From positions 62,001 to 126,000 of the forward strand of contig NZ_BMGC01000007.1 of assembly GCF_014639795.1 (NCBI RefSeq): DNA of 64,000 bases, given 5' to 3'. Below are positions 11,424-19,300 of the stretch, piece after piece. The notes beneath the pieces were generated by a model, which worked only from the letters and a program-made list of their open reading frames with translations, had not been told where the DNA came from and did not search any database. A program made the position numbers and the translations under genes. Within the stretch, counting starts at the first letter, position 1. Each line of letters starts with the position of its first letter. Source of the stretch: Gordonia jinhuaensis. GTDB lineage: Bacteria > Actinomycetota > Actinomycetes > Mycobacteriales > Mycobacteriaceae.

Positions 11424-12983
11424 ATGGCCTCTGGCCCCTTCGCAGGTATGTCCCGACGGGACTTCTTCGCACGCGTCGCCGCGGTCGGTGGCACGGCGTT
11501 CCTCGCGAACTGGGCCAACCCGATCATCGACCGCGCCTACGCCGCCGACCCGGCGGGAGCCGGATCGTTTTCGGATATCGAGCACATCGTGCTGTTCATG
11601 CAGGAGAACCGCTCGTTCGACCACTACTTCGGGACCCGCGCGGGAGTACGCGGATTCGCCGAGGACCCCGAGTCGCTCAAGCAATACGGCTGGGCACCGG
11701 GCAAGGGCCCGACCAAGAACGGCTACACGCTGCCCTTCCGCCTGGACACGACCCGTGGTGCCAGCCTTGCCGGGGAGATCATCAACGACCCCGATCACTC
11801 CTGGGGTGGCCTGCACCGCGCGTGGAACAACGGCCGCAACAACGGCTGGTTGCCCAATGCCATCAAGGCAAACGGTCCGCAGAATGCACCCGCGGTCATG
11901 GGCTACTACGAACGCGCTGACATCCCGGTGCACTGGGAGCTCGCCGACGCGTTCACCCTGTGCGACAACTACCACTGCTCGGTGATCGGCCCCACCGATC
12001 CGAACCGGCTCTACTGGATGAGTGCGAACCTCGACCCCGAGGGCACGCACGGCGGGCCGCTTCTGCGGACGCCGACGGGACTGCCGGTCAACGCCTACTC
12101 GTGGCGCACGATGCCCGATAACCTCCGCGACGCCGGGGTCAGCTGGAAGATGTACAACAACCGCGACGTCGGCCCGATCTCGCAGGTGATCCTGGACGGG
12201 ATGATGGTGTGCTTCAAACAGGCGGCTGACCCCAACTCCGAACTCCATCGCCGCGGCATCGACCCCACCTATCCGGGGACGTTCATCGAAGACGTCAAGA
12301 ACGACCGGCTGCCCGCGGTGTCCTGGGTCATCCCCCCGCTGATCGATTGTGAACACCCGGCGCTTCCCGCGGCGCTCGGCGCCGTCGGACTCGTGCAGCT
12401 GCTCGACATCCTCACGTCCAATCCGGCGGTCTGGGAGAAGACCGCACTGATCGTGAGCTACGACGAGAACGGCGGCTTCTTCGATCACGTGACCCCGCCG
12501 ACCCCGCCGCCGGGAACACCCGGCGAGTTCGTGACCGTACCCAACATCAACTCGGTCACCTCCTCGGAGGGCATTCGCGGTCCCATCGGGTTGGGATATC
12601 GCGTCCCCGCCTTCGTGATCTCGCCCTACAGCCGAGGGGGACTCGTCGCCTCGGAGGTGTTCGACCACACCTCGCAGCTCAGGTTGATCGAACGTCGATT
12701 CGGCGTCGAGGTGCCCAACCTGACTGCCTGGCGGCGCAAGACCACCGGGGACATGACCTCAGCATTCGACTTCGCACATGCGCCCAACGCCAAGAAGCCT
12801 GCGCTCAGCGATCCTGCCCCGCGGGCACGTCCGTTCACCGACCCCGCAGCAGGGGCAGCGCAGAACTGGGTCCAGATCGGCTTGGGTTCCGAGGCAAACG
12901 CGGCGCCCAATTTCCCGGTACCGCCGAATGCGATGCCCCGGCAGGCCAGCGGGACGAAACGGGTGCCGTCGGGCCTGATCTGA
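11424..12983 (+). CDS. Tat-exported phospholipase C / acid phosphatase family phosphoesterase
   Basis: Secreted phosphoesterase of the phospholipase C/AcpA superfamily, probably hydrolysing phospholipids or phosphate esters outside the cell. A Tat signal (MSRRDFFARVAAVGG, residues about 9-23) ends near AYAADPAG. The family's metal site segments are present: IEHIVLFMQENRSFDHYFG (about residues 50-68), DNYHCSVIGPTDPNRLYWMS, and SYDENGGFFDHVTPP near residue 350. Length is 519 residues. It has a good ribosome-binding site (CAAGGAG) before ATG 11424; an internal ATG (11448) would begin exactly at the Tat motif. It is divergent from mfd with direct repeats in the promoter region. True substrate preference cannot be read from sequence. 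Confidence 0.88.
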   Translation: MASGPFAGMSRRDFFARVAAVGGTAFLANWANPIIDRAYAADPAGAGSFSDIEHIVLFMQENRSFDHYFGTRAGVRGFAEDPESLKQYGWAPGKGPTKNGYTLPFRLDTTRGASLAGEIINDPDHSWGGLHRAWNNGRNNGWLPNAIKANGPQNAPAVMGYYERADIPVHWELADAFTLCDNYHCSVIGPTDPNRLYWMSANLDPEGTHGGPLLRTPTGLPVNAYSWRTMPDNLRDAGVSWKMYNNRDVGPISQVILDGMMVCFKQAADPNSELHRRGIDPTYPGTFIEDVKNDRLPAVSWVIPPLIDCEHPALPAALGAVGLVQLLDILTSNPAVWEKTALIVSYDENGGFFDHVTPPTPPPGTPGEFVTVPNINSVTSSEGIRGPIGLGYRVPAFVISPYSRGGLVASEVFDHTSQLRLIERRFGVEVPNLTAWRRKTTGDMTSAFDFAHAPNAKKPALSDPAPRARPFTDPAAGAAQNWVQIGLGSEANAAPNFPVPPNAMPRQASGTKRVPSGLI

Positions 12984-13035
12984 TCTGTCGGATCGTCCAC
13001 GGTTGGGCCGGGCGTGCGACGGTACGCTGCGGGTC

Positions 13036-13575
13036 ATGACGATCACGATCCGCCCGGCGAGTGCATCCGACAGCGCCGAGATCGCGGCGATCTACCGGTA
13101 TTACGTGGACAACACGGTGATCACCTTCGACTACGAGTCACCCGATGCACACGCATGGCAGGTGAAGATGGCCGGAATCCACGATGCCGCACGACCTTTC
13201 CTCACCGCGGCCGACGAGAACGGCACCGTCGTGGGCTTCGCCTATCTGGCGCCGTTTCGCGCCAAACAGGCCTATGACTGGACTGTGGAGGACACCATCT
13301 ACCTCCACCCCGACCACCGCGGCCACGGGACGGGACGGCGACTGCTCGCGGCACTGCTGACCTCGGCGTCGGTGGACACCGTGCGCCGCATCATCGCGGT
13401 GATCGCGGTGACCGAGGAGACCGCCGCCTCGATCGCCCTGCACACACGCCTCGGCTTCACCGACTCCGGAACACTGTCACGTGTGGGCTTCAAACATGAT
13501 CGCTGGGTGGACTGCCGAATGCTGGAGTATTCGCTCGACCCCGTCGACGGCGCCGACGCACCACCGACGGGGTAA
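13036..13575 (+). CDS. GNAT N-acetyltransferase, phosphinothricin acetyltransferase-like
   Basis: Acetyl-CoA-dependent N-acetyltransferase of the PAT/Bar/MddA subgroup, which acetylates phosphinothricin or methionine derivatives. Conserved blocks are IRPASASDSAEIAAIYRYYV, the early VITFDYESP segment, AYLAPFRAKQAYDWTVEDTIYL, and the acetyl-CoA loop DHRGHGTGRRLL. The 179-residue length fits. The start ATG 13036 is supported by a TACGCT -10 element at 13023-13028 seven bases upstream, consistent with a leaderless transcript; no Shine-Dalgarno is visible. It is separated from the phospholipase gene by about 50 bp. Substrate is inferred from family only. Confidence 0.85.
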   Translation: MTITIRPASASDSAEIAAIYRYYVDNTVITFDYESPDAHAWQVKMAGIHDAARPFLTAADENGTVVGFAYLAPFRAKQAYDWTVEDTIYLHPDHRGHGTGRRLLAALLTSASVDTVRRIIAVIAVTEETAASIALHTRLGFTDSGTLSRVGFKHDRWVDCRMLEYSLDPVDGADAPPTG

Positions 13576-13626
13576 CCGAGACGTCACCGCGTCTGCCGAC
13601 CAGCTCGACGTGATCGCCGGTGCTCG

Positions 13627-15057
13627 TCAGAACCGCGGACTGTGGTCGAGGCTGAATGCCCACGGCCGCAGCTTTTCGATGGCGGTGCCGATCCGGAACA
13701 CCGTCGGATCGTCGTAGGTGTGGCCAACGATCTGGACACCGGTCGGCACGTTGTTGTCGGCATGACCCGACGGGACCGCGAGCACCGGGCACCGGTTGCA
13801 GATGTTGAACGGCAGCGTCATCAACGCAAGCAGTGAGAGGGGGACGTGCGTTCCGTCGATGTCGACCCCGTCGGCGAGCGTGTCCCCGGCCGGCAGGCCA
13901 GTGGACGCCGATGTGGGGCAGATCAGCGCGTCGTATCCCGTCATCGCCTCGGCCAGCGCGCGCTGCATACCCGTCTCGATCTGCGTCGAACGGAAGTAGT
14001 TGACCTCGTCGGTGCGGGCGATGGGACGCAGCATCTCCACGAACGCACGTCCATAATCGGTCAGCTCGTCGACTCGGCCATCAACGGTGGAGTAGACCAT
14101 CTGCGCCATCATGGTGCCGAAGTGGCCTGCCGAGGCGAGGACGATCTCCTCACTGCGCCACGGCAATTCGATTTCCTCGACAATCGCACCCGCTGATTCG
14201 AGTGCGTGCGCCACCGCACGCGTGTTCACGATCACCTGCGGGTCCACCACATAGTCGCCGAGCCGGTAGCACAACGCGATGCGCATCCCGGCGACATCGT
14301 CGTATTCGCGCGGAAGGGTGATCGCGGGCACCGTGGCGTGATCGCGGGGATCGGGACCGATGAGCTGGTTGGCGAACAGGATCGCATCCGAGACGGTCCT
14401 GGCCATCACCCCGTCACCGCGGTAGTAGTCCATCGACATCGGACCCGCGCCGGGGATGCGGCCGTAGGGAGCCTTGAAACCGACTGTCCCGGTGAAGGAC
14501 GCAGGCCCACGCGTGGATCCGCCGATATCTGACGCCGTGGCCAGCGGCGTGGAGCCGGCGGCGAGGGAGGCACCGGCACCACCGGATGAGCCGCCCGGAG
14601 TGAAGTCGGGATTCCACGGATTCCTTGTGACACCCCACATGTCGCTCTGCGTGTAGAGCGCGATGGAGAACTCGGGAGTCGCGGTGCGGGCGTGGATGAT
14701 CCCACCGGCGGCGAGCAGCCGGTCGATCACCGGCGCGTTCTCGAGGGCAATATTTCCCTTGAGCGCCAACGATCCTTCGGTCAGTGTGCGCCCGGCTATC
14801 GCATGCTTCTCCTTGGTCGCGATGGGCAGACCTTCGAGTGGACGCGGGGTCGCCTCCCGATCGGCATAGACCGCCTGCGCCGTCGTTGCGGCAGCGAGGG
14901 CTTCGTCGTACAGCGTTTCGCAGAAGGCGTTGATCGTCGGCTCCACCTTCTCGGCACGATCGATAAGCGCGGTGAGGTATTCGACCGGCGAAAGCTGCCC
15001 GGAGGCGAACTGCGCCAGCACATCGGTGGCACTGGCGTATACGAGCGGATTTGTCAT
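13627..15057 (-). CDS. Amidase (amidase-signature family)
   Basis: Ser-cisSer-Lys amide hydrolase. The triad is visible: Lys82 in PIATKEKHAIAG, the cis-Ser in PGGSSGGAGAS (Ser158/159) and the nucleophile Ser181 in DIGGSTRGPAS. The 476-residue length and GFKAPYGRIPGAGP segment fit aryl/aliphatic amidases or 6-aminohexanoate-type enzymes; the substrate is not determined. Its start overlaps the stop of the upstream MFS gene by 4 bp (15054-15057), so the pair is one operon in which the transporter probably imports the amide. A divergent Lrp-type regulator starts 31 bp from the transporter start. Confidence 0.9.
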   Translation of the reverse strand: MTNPLVYASATDVLAQFASGQLSPVEYLTALIDRAEKVEPTINAFCETLYDEALAAATTAQAVYADREATPRPLEGLPIATKEKHAIAGRTLTEGSLALKGNIALENAPVIDRLLAAGGIIHARTATPEFSIALYTQSDMWGVTRNPWNPDFTPGGSSGGAGASLAAGSTPLATASDIGGSTRGPASFTGTVGFKAPYGRIPGAGPMSMDYYRGDGVMARTVSDAILFANQLIGPDPRDHATVPAITLPREYDDVAGMRIALCYRLGDYVVDPQVIVNTRAVAHALESAGAIVEEIELPWRSEEIVLASAGHFGTMMAQMVYSTVDGRVDELTDYGRAFVEMLRPIARTDEVNYFRSTQIETGMQRALAEAMTGYDALICPTSASTGLPAGDTLADGVDIDGTHVPLSLLALMTLPFNICNRCPVLAVPSGHADNNVPTGVQIVGHTYDDPTVFRIGTAIEKLRPWAFSLDHSPRF

Positions 15058-16340
15058 CTTGTCTCCTTGACATCGGTGTCGACAACGGTCTGGTCGGTGA
15101 AATGGTCATGCGATGGTGGCTGCGAACCGGAGTCGGTCGAGCTGCCTGCCGCGGCACCGAAGCCGGCTCGGAAGGCATTCGCATCCGCTGGGGCACACAG
15201 GGTCGCGATCACGGCGATGATCGGGCCGATCGCCAGGAACACGAATCCTGCTGTCCACGAGAACTCGTCGATGATCACGCCGACGAGAGTCGGTGCGACC
15301 ACACCGGCGATCATGCCGCCGAGCAGGATCATCGACGAGGCCGTCCCCGCGACCTCCGGCGGCAGACCTCTCATCGCGAGAGCGAAGGTCGGCATGTAGG
15401 CGATGGCGGCCACCGCCGATGCCACGGTCATGCAGATGACGAGCGTGGGTACGTTGGGGCACAACGGCATCACTGCGATGAGAACTGCGGCGACGAGCAT
15501 CGACGGGATCACCAGCGGTCGTGGTCGCCCGGCCAACCGATCCGACCACCTGCCGCTCACCGCGATCATCACCGCCGAGAGAATGGTCGGGAACGCCATC
15601 AGCAGGCTGGCGGTACCGAGTCCGACATGCCTGTCCTCGTTCAGATAGGACGGCGCCCAGGTCTGCGAACCCCACACCAACAAGTCGTACCCGAAGAAGG
15701 CGATCGCAAACATCCACATCGCGCGATTGCGCAGCAATGTGCGCATGGTGATCCCGGACAACGCAGTGTCACTGCCCCGCTGCGTCGAGGTCAGCGCCTC
15801 GGGCATCTTCCATCGCAGCAACACTGCGGTGAGTGCACCGATGATGGCGATCGCCGCGAACATCCCGCGCCATCCGATCAACGGCAGCGCCACGCCGGCG
15901 ATCAACGCGGCCAGCAGTGCACCCACGGCGTTGGATGCCTGGACCGCGCCGGTCGCGCCCATCCGATCGGCCGCGGTCGTCCGCTCCGACAGCAACTTGA
16001 AGCCGGCCGCCGGGAACACGCCTTCGGCGAATCCGAAGAGAATCCGGATGATCAGCATCGACACCAGGGAGAAGGCGAGCGCGGTGAACAACGACCAGGC
16101 GATCAGCGCGAGCACCGCCACACGCAGCGCGCCGTATTTGTCGGCGATCAGGCCACCCGGCAGCTGCGCGAGCGCGTAGGCGACGAAGAACGCCGACACG
16201 ATGAGGCCGCGCTGGCCGTGGTCGATGCCGAGGTCGTGGCCGATCTGCGGCAACGCCGAATTGATGACGAGGCGATCGATGTAGTCCACCGACCATGCGA
16301 TGAAGAGAAGCCATACGGTGGTCTTCGTCGTGGGATTCAT
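15054..16340 (-). CDS. MFS transporter, anion:cation symporter-like
   Basis: Twelve-helix major facilitator of the ACS type (organic anion/aromatic acid uptake). The opening WLLFIAWSVDYIDRLVINSALPQIGHDLG and the loop-2 motif GGLIADKYGALR are typical, as is IRILFGFAEGVFPAAGFKLLSERT in helices 4-5. The 428-residue length is normal. It is first gene of a two-gene operon with the amidase (4-bp overlap) and is divergent from the Lrp-type regulator at 16372. Co-occurrence suggests uptake of the amidase substrate or release of its product. Confidence 0.88.
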   Translation of the reverse strand: MNPTTKTTVWLLFIAWSVDYIDRLVINSALPQIGHDLGIDHGQRGLIVSAFFVAYALAQLPGGLIADKYGALRVAVLALIAWSLFTALAFSLVSMLIIRILFGFAEGVFPAAGFKLLSERTTAADRMGATGAVQASNAVGALLAALIAGVALPLIGWRGMFAAIAIIGALTAVLLRWKMPEALTSTQRGSDTALSGITMRTLLRNRAMWMFAIAFFGYDLLVWGSQTWAPSYLNEDRHVGLGTASLLMAFPTILSAVMIAVSGRWSDRLAGRPRPLVIPSMLVAAVLIAVMPLCPNVPTLVICMTVASAVAAIAYMPTFALAMRGLPPEVAGTASSMILLGGMIAGVVAPTLVGVIIDEFSWTAGFVFLAIGPIIAVIATLCAPADANAFRAGFGAAAGSSTDSGSQPPSHDHFTDQTVVDTDVKETR

Positions 16341-16371
16341 TCGTCTCTCCAGTAGGCAGGGGGTTCAACCG

Positions 16372-17493
16372 GTGGAGGTGAACGTAAGCTTTCCGACTAT
16401 CGATGACGTCAAATCGCTGATATTCGGCACTGAGCAAGATCTGGAGCCGGATTCGGTCAGGCAGTTAACCGAGCCGGAACTCGAACTCATCCACGCCGTG
16501 CAGATCTCTCCACGCGCATCATGGTCGGAAGTGGGCCACGCGCTGGGGATCGACGCATCGACGGCAGCTCGACGCTGGAAGCGCCTGGAGCATCGCGGTC
16601 TGGCATGGGTGATGGGCTATTCCGACGAACAGTCGGGCGCGGTGATGTACGGGCGCATCAAATGCGACTCGAGTGCGATCCGCGAAGTGGGCGCCGCCCT
16701 GGCCGCGGCACCCTGGACGTTCATGGTCCAGCGAACAGACGGCCGCTACGACTATTTCGTTGCGGTCGCACTCACCTCGGCGACACACGCCGACGCGTTC
16801 ATCCTCACCGTTGCGGCGATGCGCGGCGTCACCGACGTCGCCATGGTCACACTCCTGCACACCTTTCACGACGGGACGACCTGGGAGCCGGGTGTGCTGA
16901 CCAACCCGATCCCGCGAGACGGTTTCGTGGAGTTCTCCTCGTCACGCCGCCGGCGGACGCCGCTGAGCGACCGCGACCGGAGTCTGATCGACGCCCTCGG
17001 GCGCGACGGGCGCGCATCGTTCACCGAACTCGCCGCCGCGGCAGGGATTTCCGAGGCCACGGTTCGCCGACGAATCGGCGCACTGCAGAGCGAACACCGC
17101 CTGCACATGCGCTGTGACATCAGCCAGACCGCCGCCGGCTGGCCGTTGACGATGCTCGCGATGCTCGCGGTGGATGAAGATCCCGCCGAGTTCGCCCGGT
17201 CGATCGTCCGTCGCTCCGAAACCCGGTTGGTGGTCGCGACCACCGGTGATCATCAACTGCTGACCCAATTCTGGTTGCGCACACCCGCCGAGGGCTATGC
17301 ACTGCAACGACGACTCTGGGGCACTGGACGCGGGGTCCGCGCAGTCGACACCGTGATGATCACTCGCCAGATCAAGCGCATGAGCAGACTATTCGGCCCC
17401 GATGGCTCAGCCGTCGGATTCGTGGGCTTCGAGCCCTTCACCGCCGCACATCCGTCGCTGCGACGTGCGATGGCCGTCACAGATTCGCATTGA
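16372..17493 (+). CDS. Duplicated Lrp/AsnC-type transcriptional regulator
   Basis: Protein of 373 residues containing two full Lrp/AsnC units in tandem. Unit one has an HTH near residues 25-75 (LTEPELELIHAV ... DASTAARRWKRLEHRGL) followed by an alpha-beta ligand-binding RAM-like domain. Unit two restarts near residue 200 (LSDRDRSLIDALGRDGRAS ... ISEATVRRRIGALQ) and again has a RAM-like domain. Single-unit Lrp proteins are about 150 residues. The chosen start GTG 16372 has GGCAGGGGG eight bases upstream; the reading frame is open back to 16300 but that part is antisense to the transporter. The divergent layout suggests that it controls the MFS-amidase operon in response to an amino-acid- or amide-like ligand. 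Confidence 0.85.
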   Translation: MEVNVSFPTIDDVKSLIFGTEQDLEPDSVRQLTEPELELIHAVQISPRASWSEVGHALGIDASTAARRWKRLEHRGLAWVMGYSDEQSGAVMYGRIKCDSSAIREVGAALAAAPWTFMVQRTDGRYDYFVAVALTSATHADAFILTVAAMRGVTDVAMVTLLHTFHDGTTWEPGVLTNPIPRDGFVEFSSSRRRRTPLSDRDRSLIDALGRDGRASFTELAAAAGISEATVRRRIGALQSEHRLHMRCDISQTAAGWPLTMLAMLAVDEDPAEFARSIVRRSETRLVVATTGDHQLLTQFWLRTPAEGYALQRRLWGTGRGVRAVDTVMITRQIKRMSRLFGPDGSAVGFVGFEPFTAAHPSLRRAMAVTDSH

Positions 17494-17506
17494 AACGGAC
17501 CGTAGT

Positions 17507-17526
17507 CCGATTAATCGGCTTACACT
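17507..17526 (+). promoter_or_regulatory. 12-bp perfect palindrome next to a -10 element
   Basis: CCGATTAATCGG (17507-17518) is a perfect palindrome directly before TACACT (17521-17526), a TANNNT -10 hexamer whose last base is seven bases from the dioxygenase ATG at 17534. This places a likely operator in the promoter spacer of an apparently leaderless gene. The adjacent TetR gene is a candidate binder, but this is inference. Confidence 0.45.
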
Positions 17527-17533
17527 GAGGACC

Positions 17534-18406
17534 ATGAGCGACCCCACCCAGGTGCCTGATTCACCAGACACGCACGGTTCGACAGACGCGCACGGTTCGA
17601 CAGACGCGCACGGTTCGACAGACGCCCCCACGGGGCGGATGCCGGCACTGTTTCTCAGCCATGGCGCACCGCCGCTGGTCGACGACGTGCGCTGGGTCTC
17701 CGAGCTCAAAGAACTGGCCACCAAGCTCCCCCGCCCCCGCCAGATCCTCGTGGTGTCGGCGCACTGGGAGGCCGCACCCCTGACCGTGGGTGCGACCGAT
17801 TCGCGGGTGCCGCTGACCTACGACTTCTGGGGCTTCCCGCAGCGCTACTACGACACCACCTACGATTCCCCCGGCGCACCGGATCTGGCCGACGCAGTCG
17901 CCGCGCTGATGCCCGACGGTCAGGCGATCCACCGCGACGAGACCCGGCGTCTGGACCACGGGGCGTATGTACCGCTGACGGTCATGTACCCCGAGGCCGA
18001 CATCCCGGTGCTGCAGGTGTCGATGCCCACCCTCGACCCCACCACTCTGCTGTCGGTAGGACGTCGACTACGCGAACTGCGCGATCAGGGCGTACTCATC
18101 ATCGGATCGGGCTTCACCACACACGGCCTGCCGTTCCTGACCGACTCGCGCCCCAACGCAACCCCTCCGGGATGGTCGGTGGAGTTCGACGCCTGGGCCC
18201 GTGAGCGATTCGCCGCCGGTGACATCGAATCCCTCGTGGACTTCACCCACAAGGCACCGGGAATGCCCTACGCGCATCCACGCACCGAACATTTCGCACC
18301 ACTGTTCGTCACGCTGGGTGCGGCCGACGAGCCCGAGGACATCCCCGATCAGGTGATCGACGGATTCTGGATGGGGCTGGCCAAACGCAGCCTTGTGGTC
18401 AACTGA
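17534..18406 (+). CDS. Class III extradiol dioxygenase, DODA/LigB type
   Basis: Metal-dependent dioxygenase-like protein of the 4,5-DOPA dioxygenase (YgiD) family, which opens catechol-type rings. Family blocks are visible: LFLSHGAPPLVDD (metal His), VVSAHWEAAPL, YDFWGFPQRYYDTTYDSPG, LDHGAYVPLTVMYPEADIPVLQVS and IIGSGFTTHGL. The 290-residue length includes about 35 N-terminal residues with three HGSTDA repeats encoded by an 18-bp tandem repeat. The start is placed at ATG 17534 by the -10 TACACT seven bases upstream (probable leaderless mRNA). The 3' end overlaps the convergent TetR gene by 8 bp. Confidence 0.88.
   Translation: MSDPTQVPDSPDTHGSTDAHGSTDAHGSTDAPTGRMPALFLSHGAPPLVDDVRWVSELKELATKLPRPRQILVVSAHWEAAPLTVGATDSRVPLTYDFWGFPQRYYDTTYDSPGAPDLADAVAALMPDGQAIHRDETRRLDHGAYVPLTVMYPEADIPVLQVSMPTLDPTTLLSVGRRLRELRDQGVLIIGSGFTTHGLPFLTDSRPNATPPGWSVEFDAWARERFAAGDIESLVDFTHKAPGMPYAHPRTEHFAPLFVTLGAADEPEDIPDQVIDGFWMGLAKRSLVVN
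17573..17626 (+). repeat. 18-bp tandem repeat, three copies, in the dioxygenase N-terminus
   Basis: Three head-to-tail copies of CACGGTTCGACAGACGCG (the last ends in C) encode HGSTDA-HGSTDA-HGSTDA. Copies are essentially identical at DNA level, which suggests recent slippage or expansion. The period keeps the frame. Confidence 0.95.
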
Positions 18407-19142
18407 CCTTCCCGCTGACGTCCCGACCCCCCGCATCGCGCCCGACGGCCTCGTCACCGACAGCATCGTCGTCGGGCAACGGCTCACCGGCCGGATCGAC
18501 CAGGACGGGGTGATCTTCCATATGCGACAAGCCGTTCCAGCACAGATTCACCAGATGAGCGGCGACGACTTCCTTGGACGGCTCACGAACGTCGAGCCAC
18601 CACTGAGCGGTGAACGAGACCATCCCCACCAAGGCCTGGGCGTACAGCGGCGCCAGTGACGCATCACGCCCACGTCGCTGGAAATCACCGGCGAGGATGT
18701 GCTCGACCTGACTGATCGCATCATTGAGCAGACTCGAATAGGTCACGGTCTCACCGGTATTCGTCGGCACACCGCGAACGAGTATCCGGAATCCCTCGGT
18801 GCGCTCCTCCATGTAGGTCAGCAGCGCGAGCGCCACCTGCTGTACGCGGAAACGCGAACGGTTCTCGGTCAGCGAGGCGGTGACCATGTCCAGGAGGGTC
18901 TCCATCTCGCGGTCGACGATCACCGCGTAGAGGCCCTCCTTGCCTCCGAAGTGCTCGTAGACAACCGGTTTGGACACACCCGCGCGCTGTGCGATCTCTT
19001 CGATCGAGGTGGCCTCGAAGCCCCGTTCGGCGAAGAGTCCCCGTGCCACGTCGATCAGCTGCAGACGTCGCTGCGCCCCGGTCATCCGCGCCCGCGGCGC
19101 CCGTTTCACCCGTTCTGACGCAGTCGGCTGATCGGTGGCCAT
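18399..19142 (-). CDS. TetR/AcrR-family transcriptional regulator
   Basis: Repressor-type protein of about 247 residues. The N-terminal TetR HTH is standard: QLIDVARGLFAERGFEATSIEEIAQRAGVSKPVVYEHFGGKEGLYAVIV. The C-terminal ligand domain resembles the mycobacterial Rv0078/AcrR-type family of membrane-stress regulators (FRILVRGVPTNTGETVTYSSL). The start ATG 19142 is preceded by GAGGAAGG; the frame is open 24 codons further upstream. It is convergent with the dioxygenase gene (8-bp overlap) and divergent from the pyruvate-kinase-like gene. Target genes are not known; the palindrome at 17507 is one possibility. Confidence 0.87.
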   Translation of the reverse strand: MATDQPTASERVKRAPRARMTGAQRRLQLIDVARGLFAERGFEATSIEEIAQRAGVSKPVVYEHFGGKEGLYAVIVDREMETLLDMVTASLTENRSRFRVQQVALALLTYMEERTEGFRILVRGVPTNTGETVTYSSLLNDAISQVEHILAGDFQRRGRDASLAPLYAQALVGMVSFTAQWWLDVREPSKEVVAAHLVNLCWNGLSHMEDHPVLVDPAGEPLPDDDAVGDEAVGRDAGGRDVSGKVS

Positions 19143-19300
19143 CGCACCTTCCTCGTCTACTCGGCGGTGATACGGGATACGGCCCCACGCCGTGCACCCG
19201 AGGCCGGCGATCACCTCATCATCGGGCCACGGTACACGGTGACACCGCTAGAATCGGGGCTGAGCACGGCTGGGGATCCTCCGAATGGAAGGCACCGATC

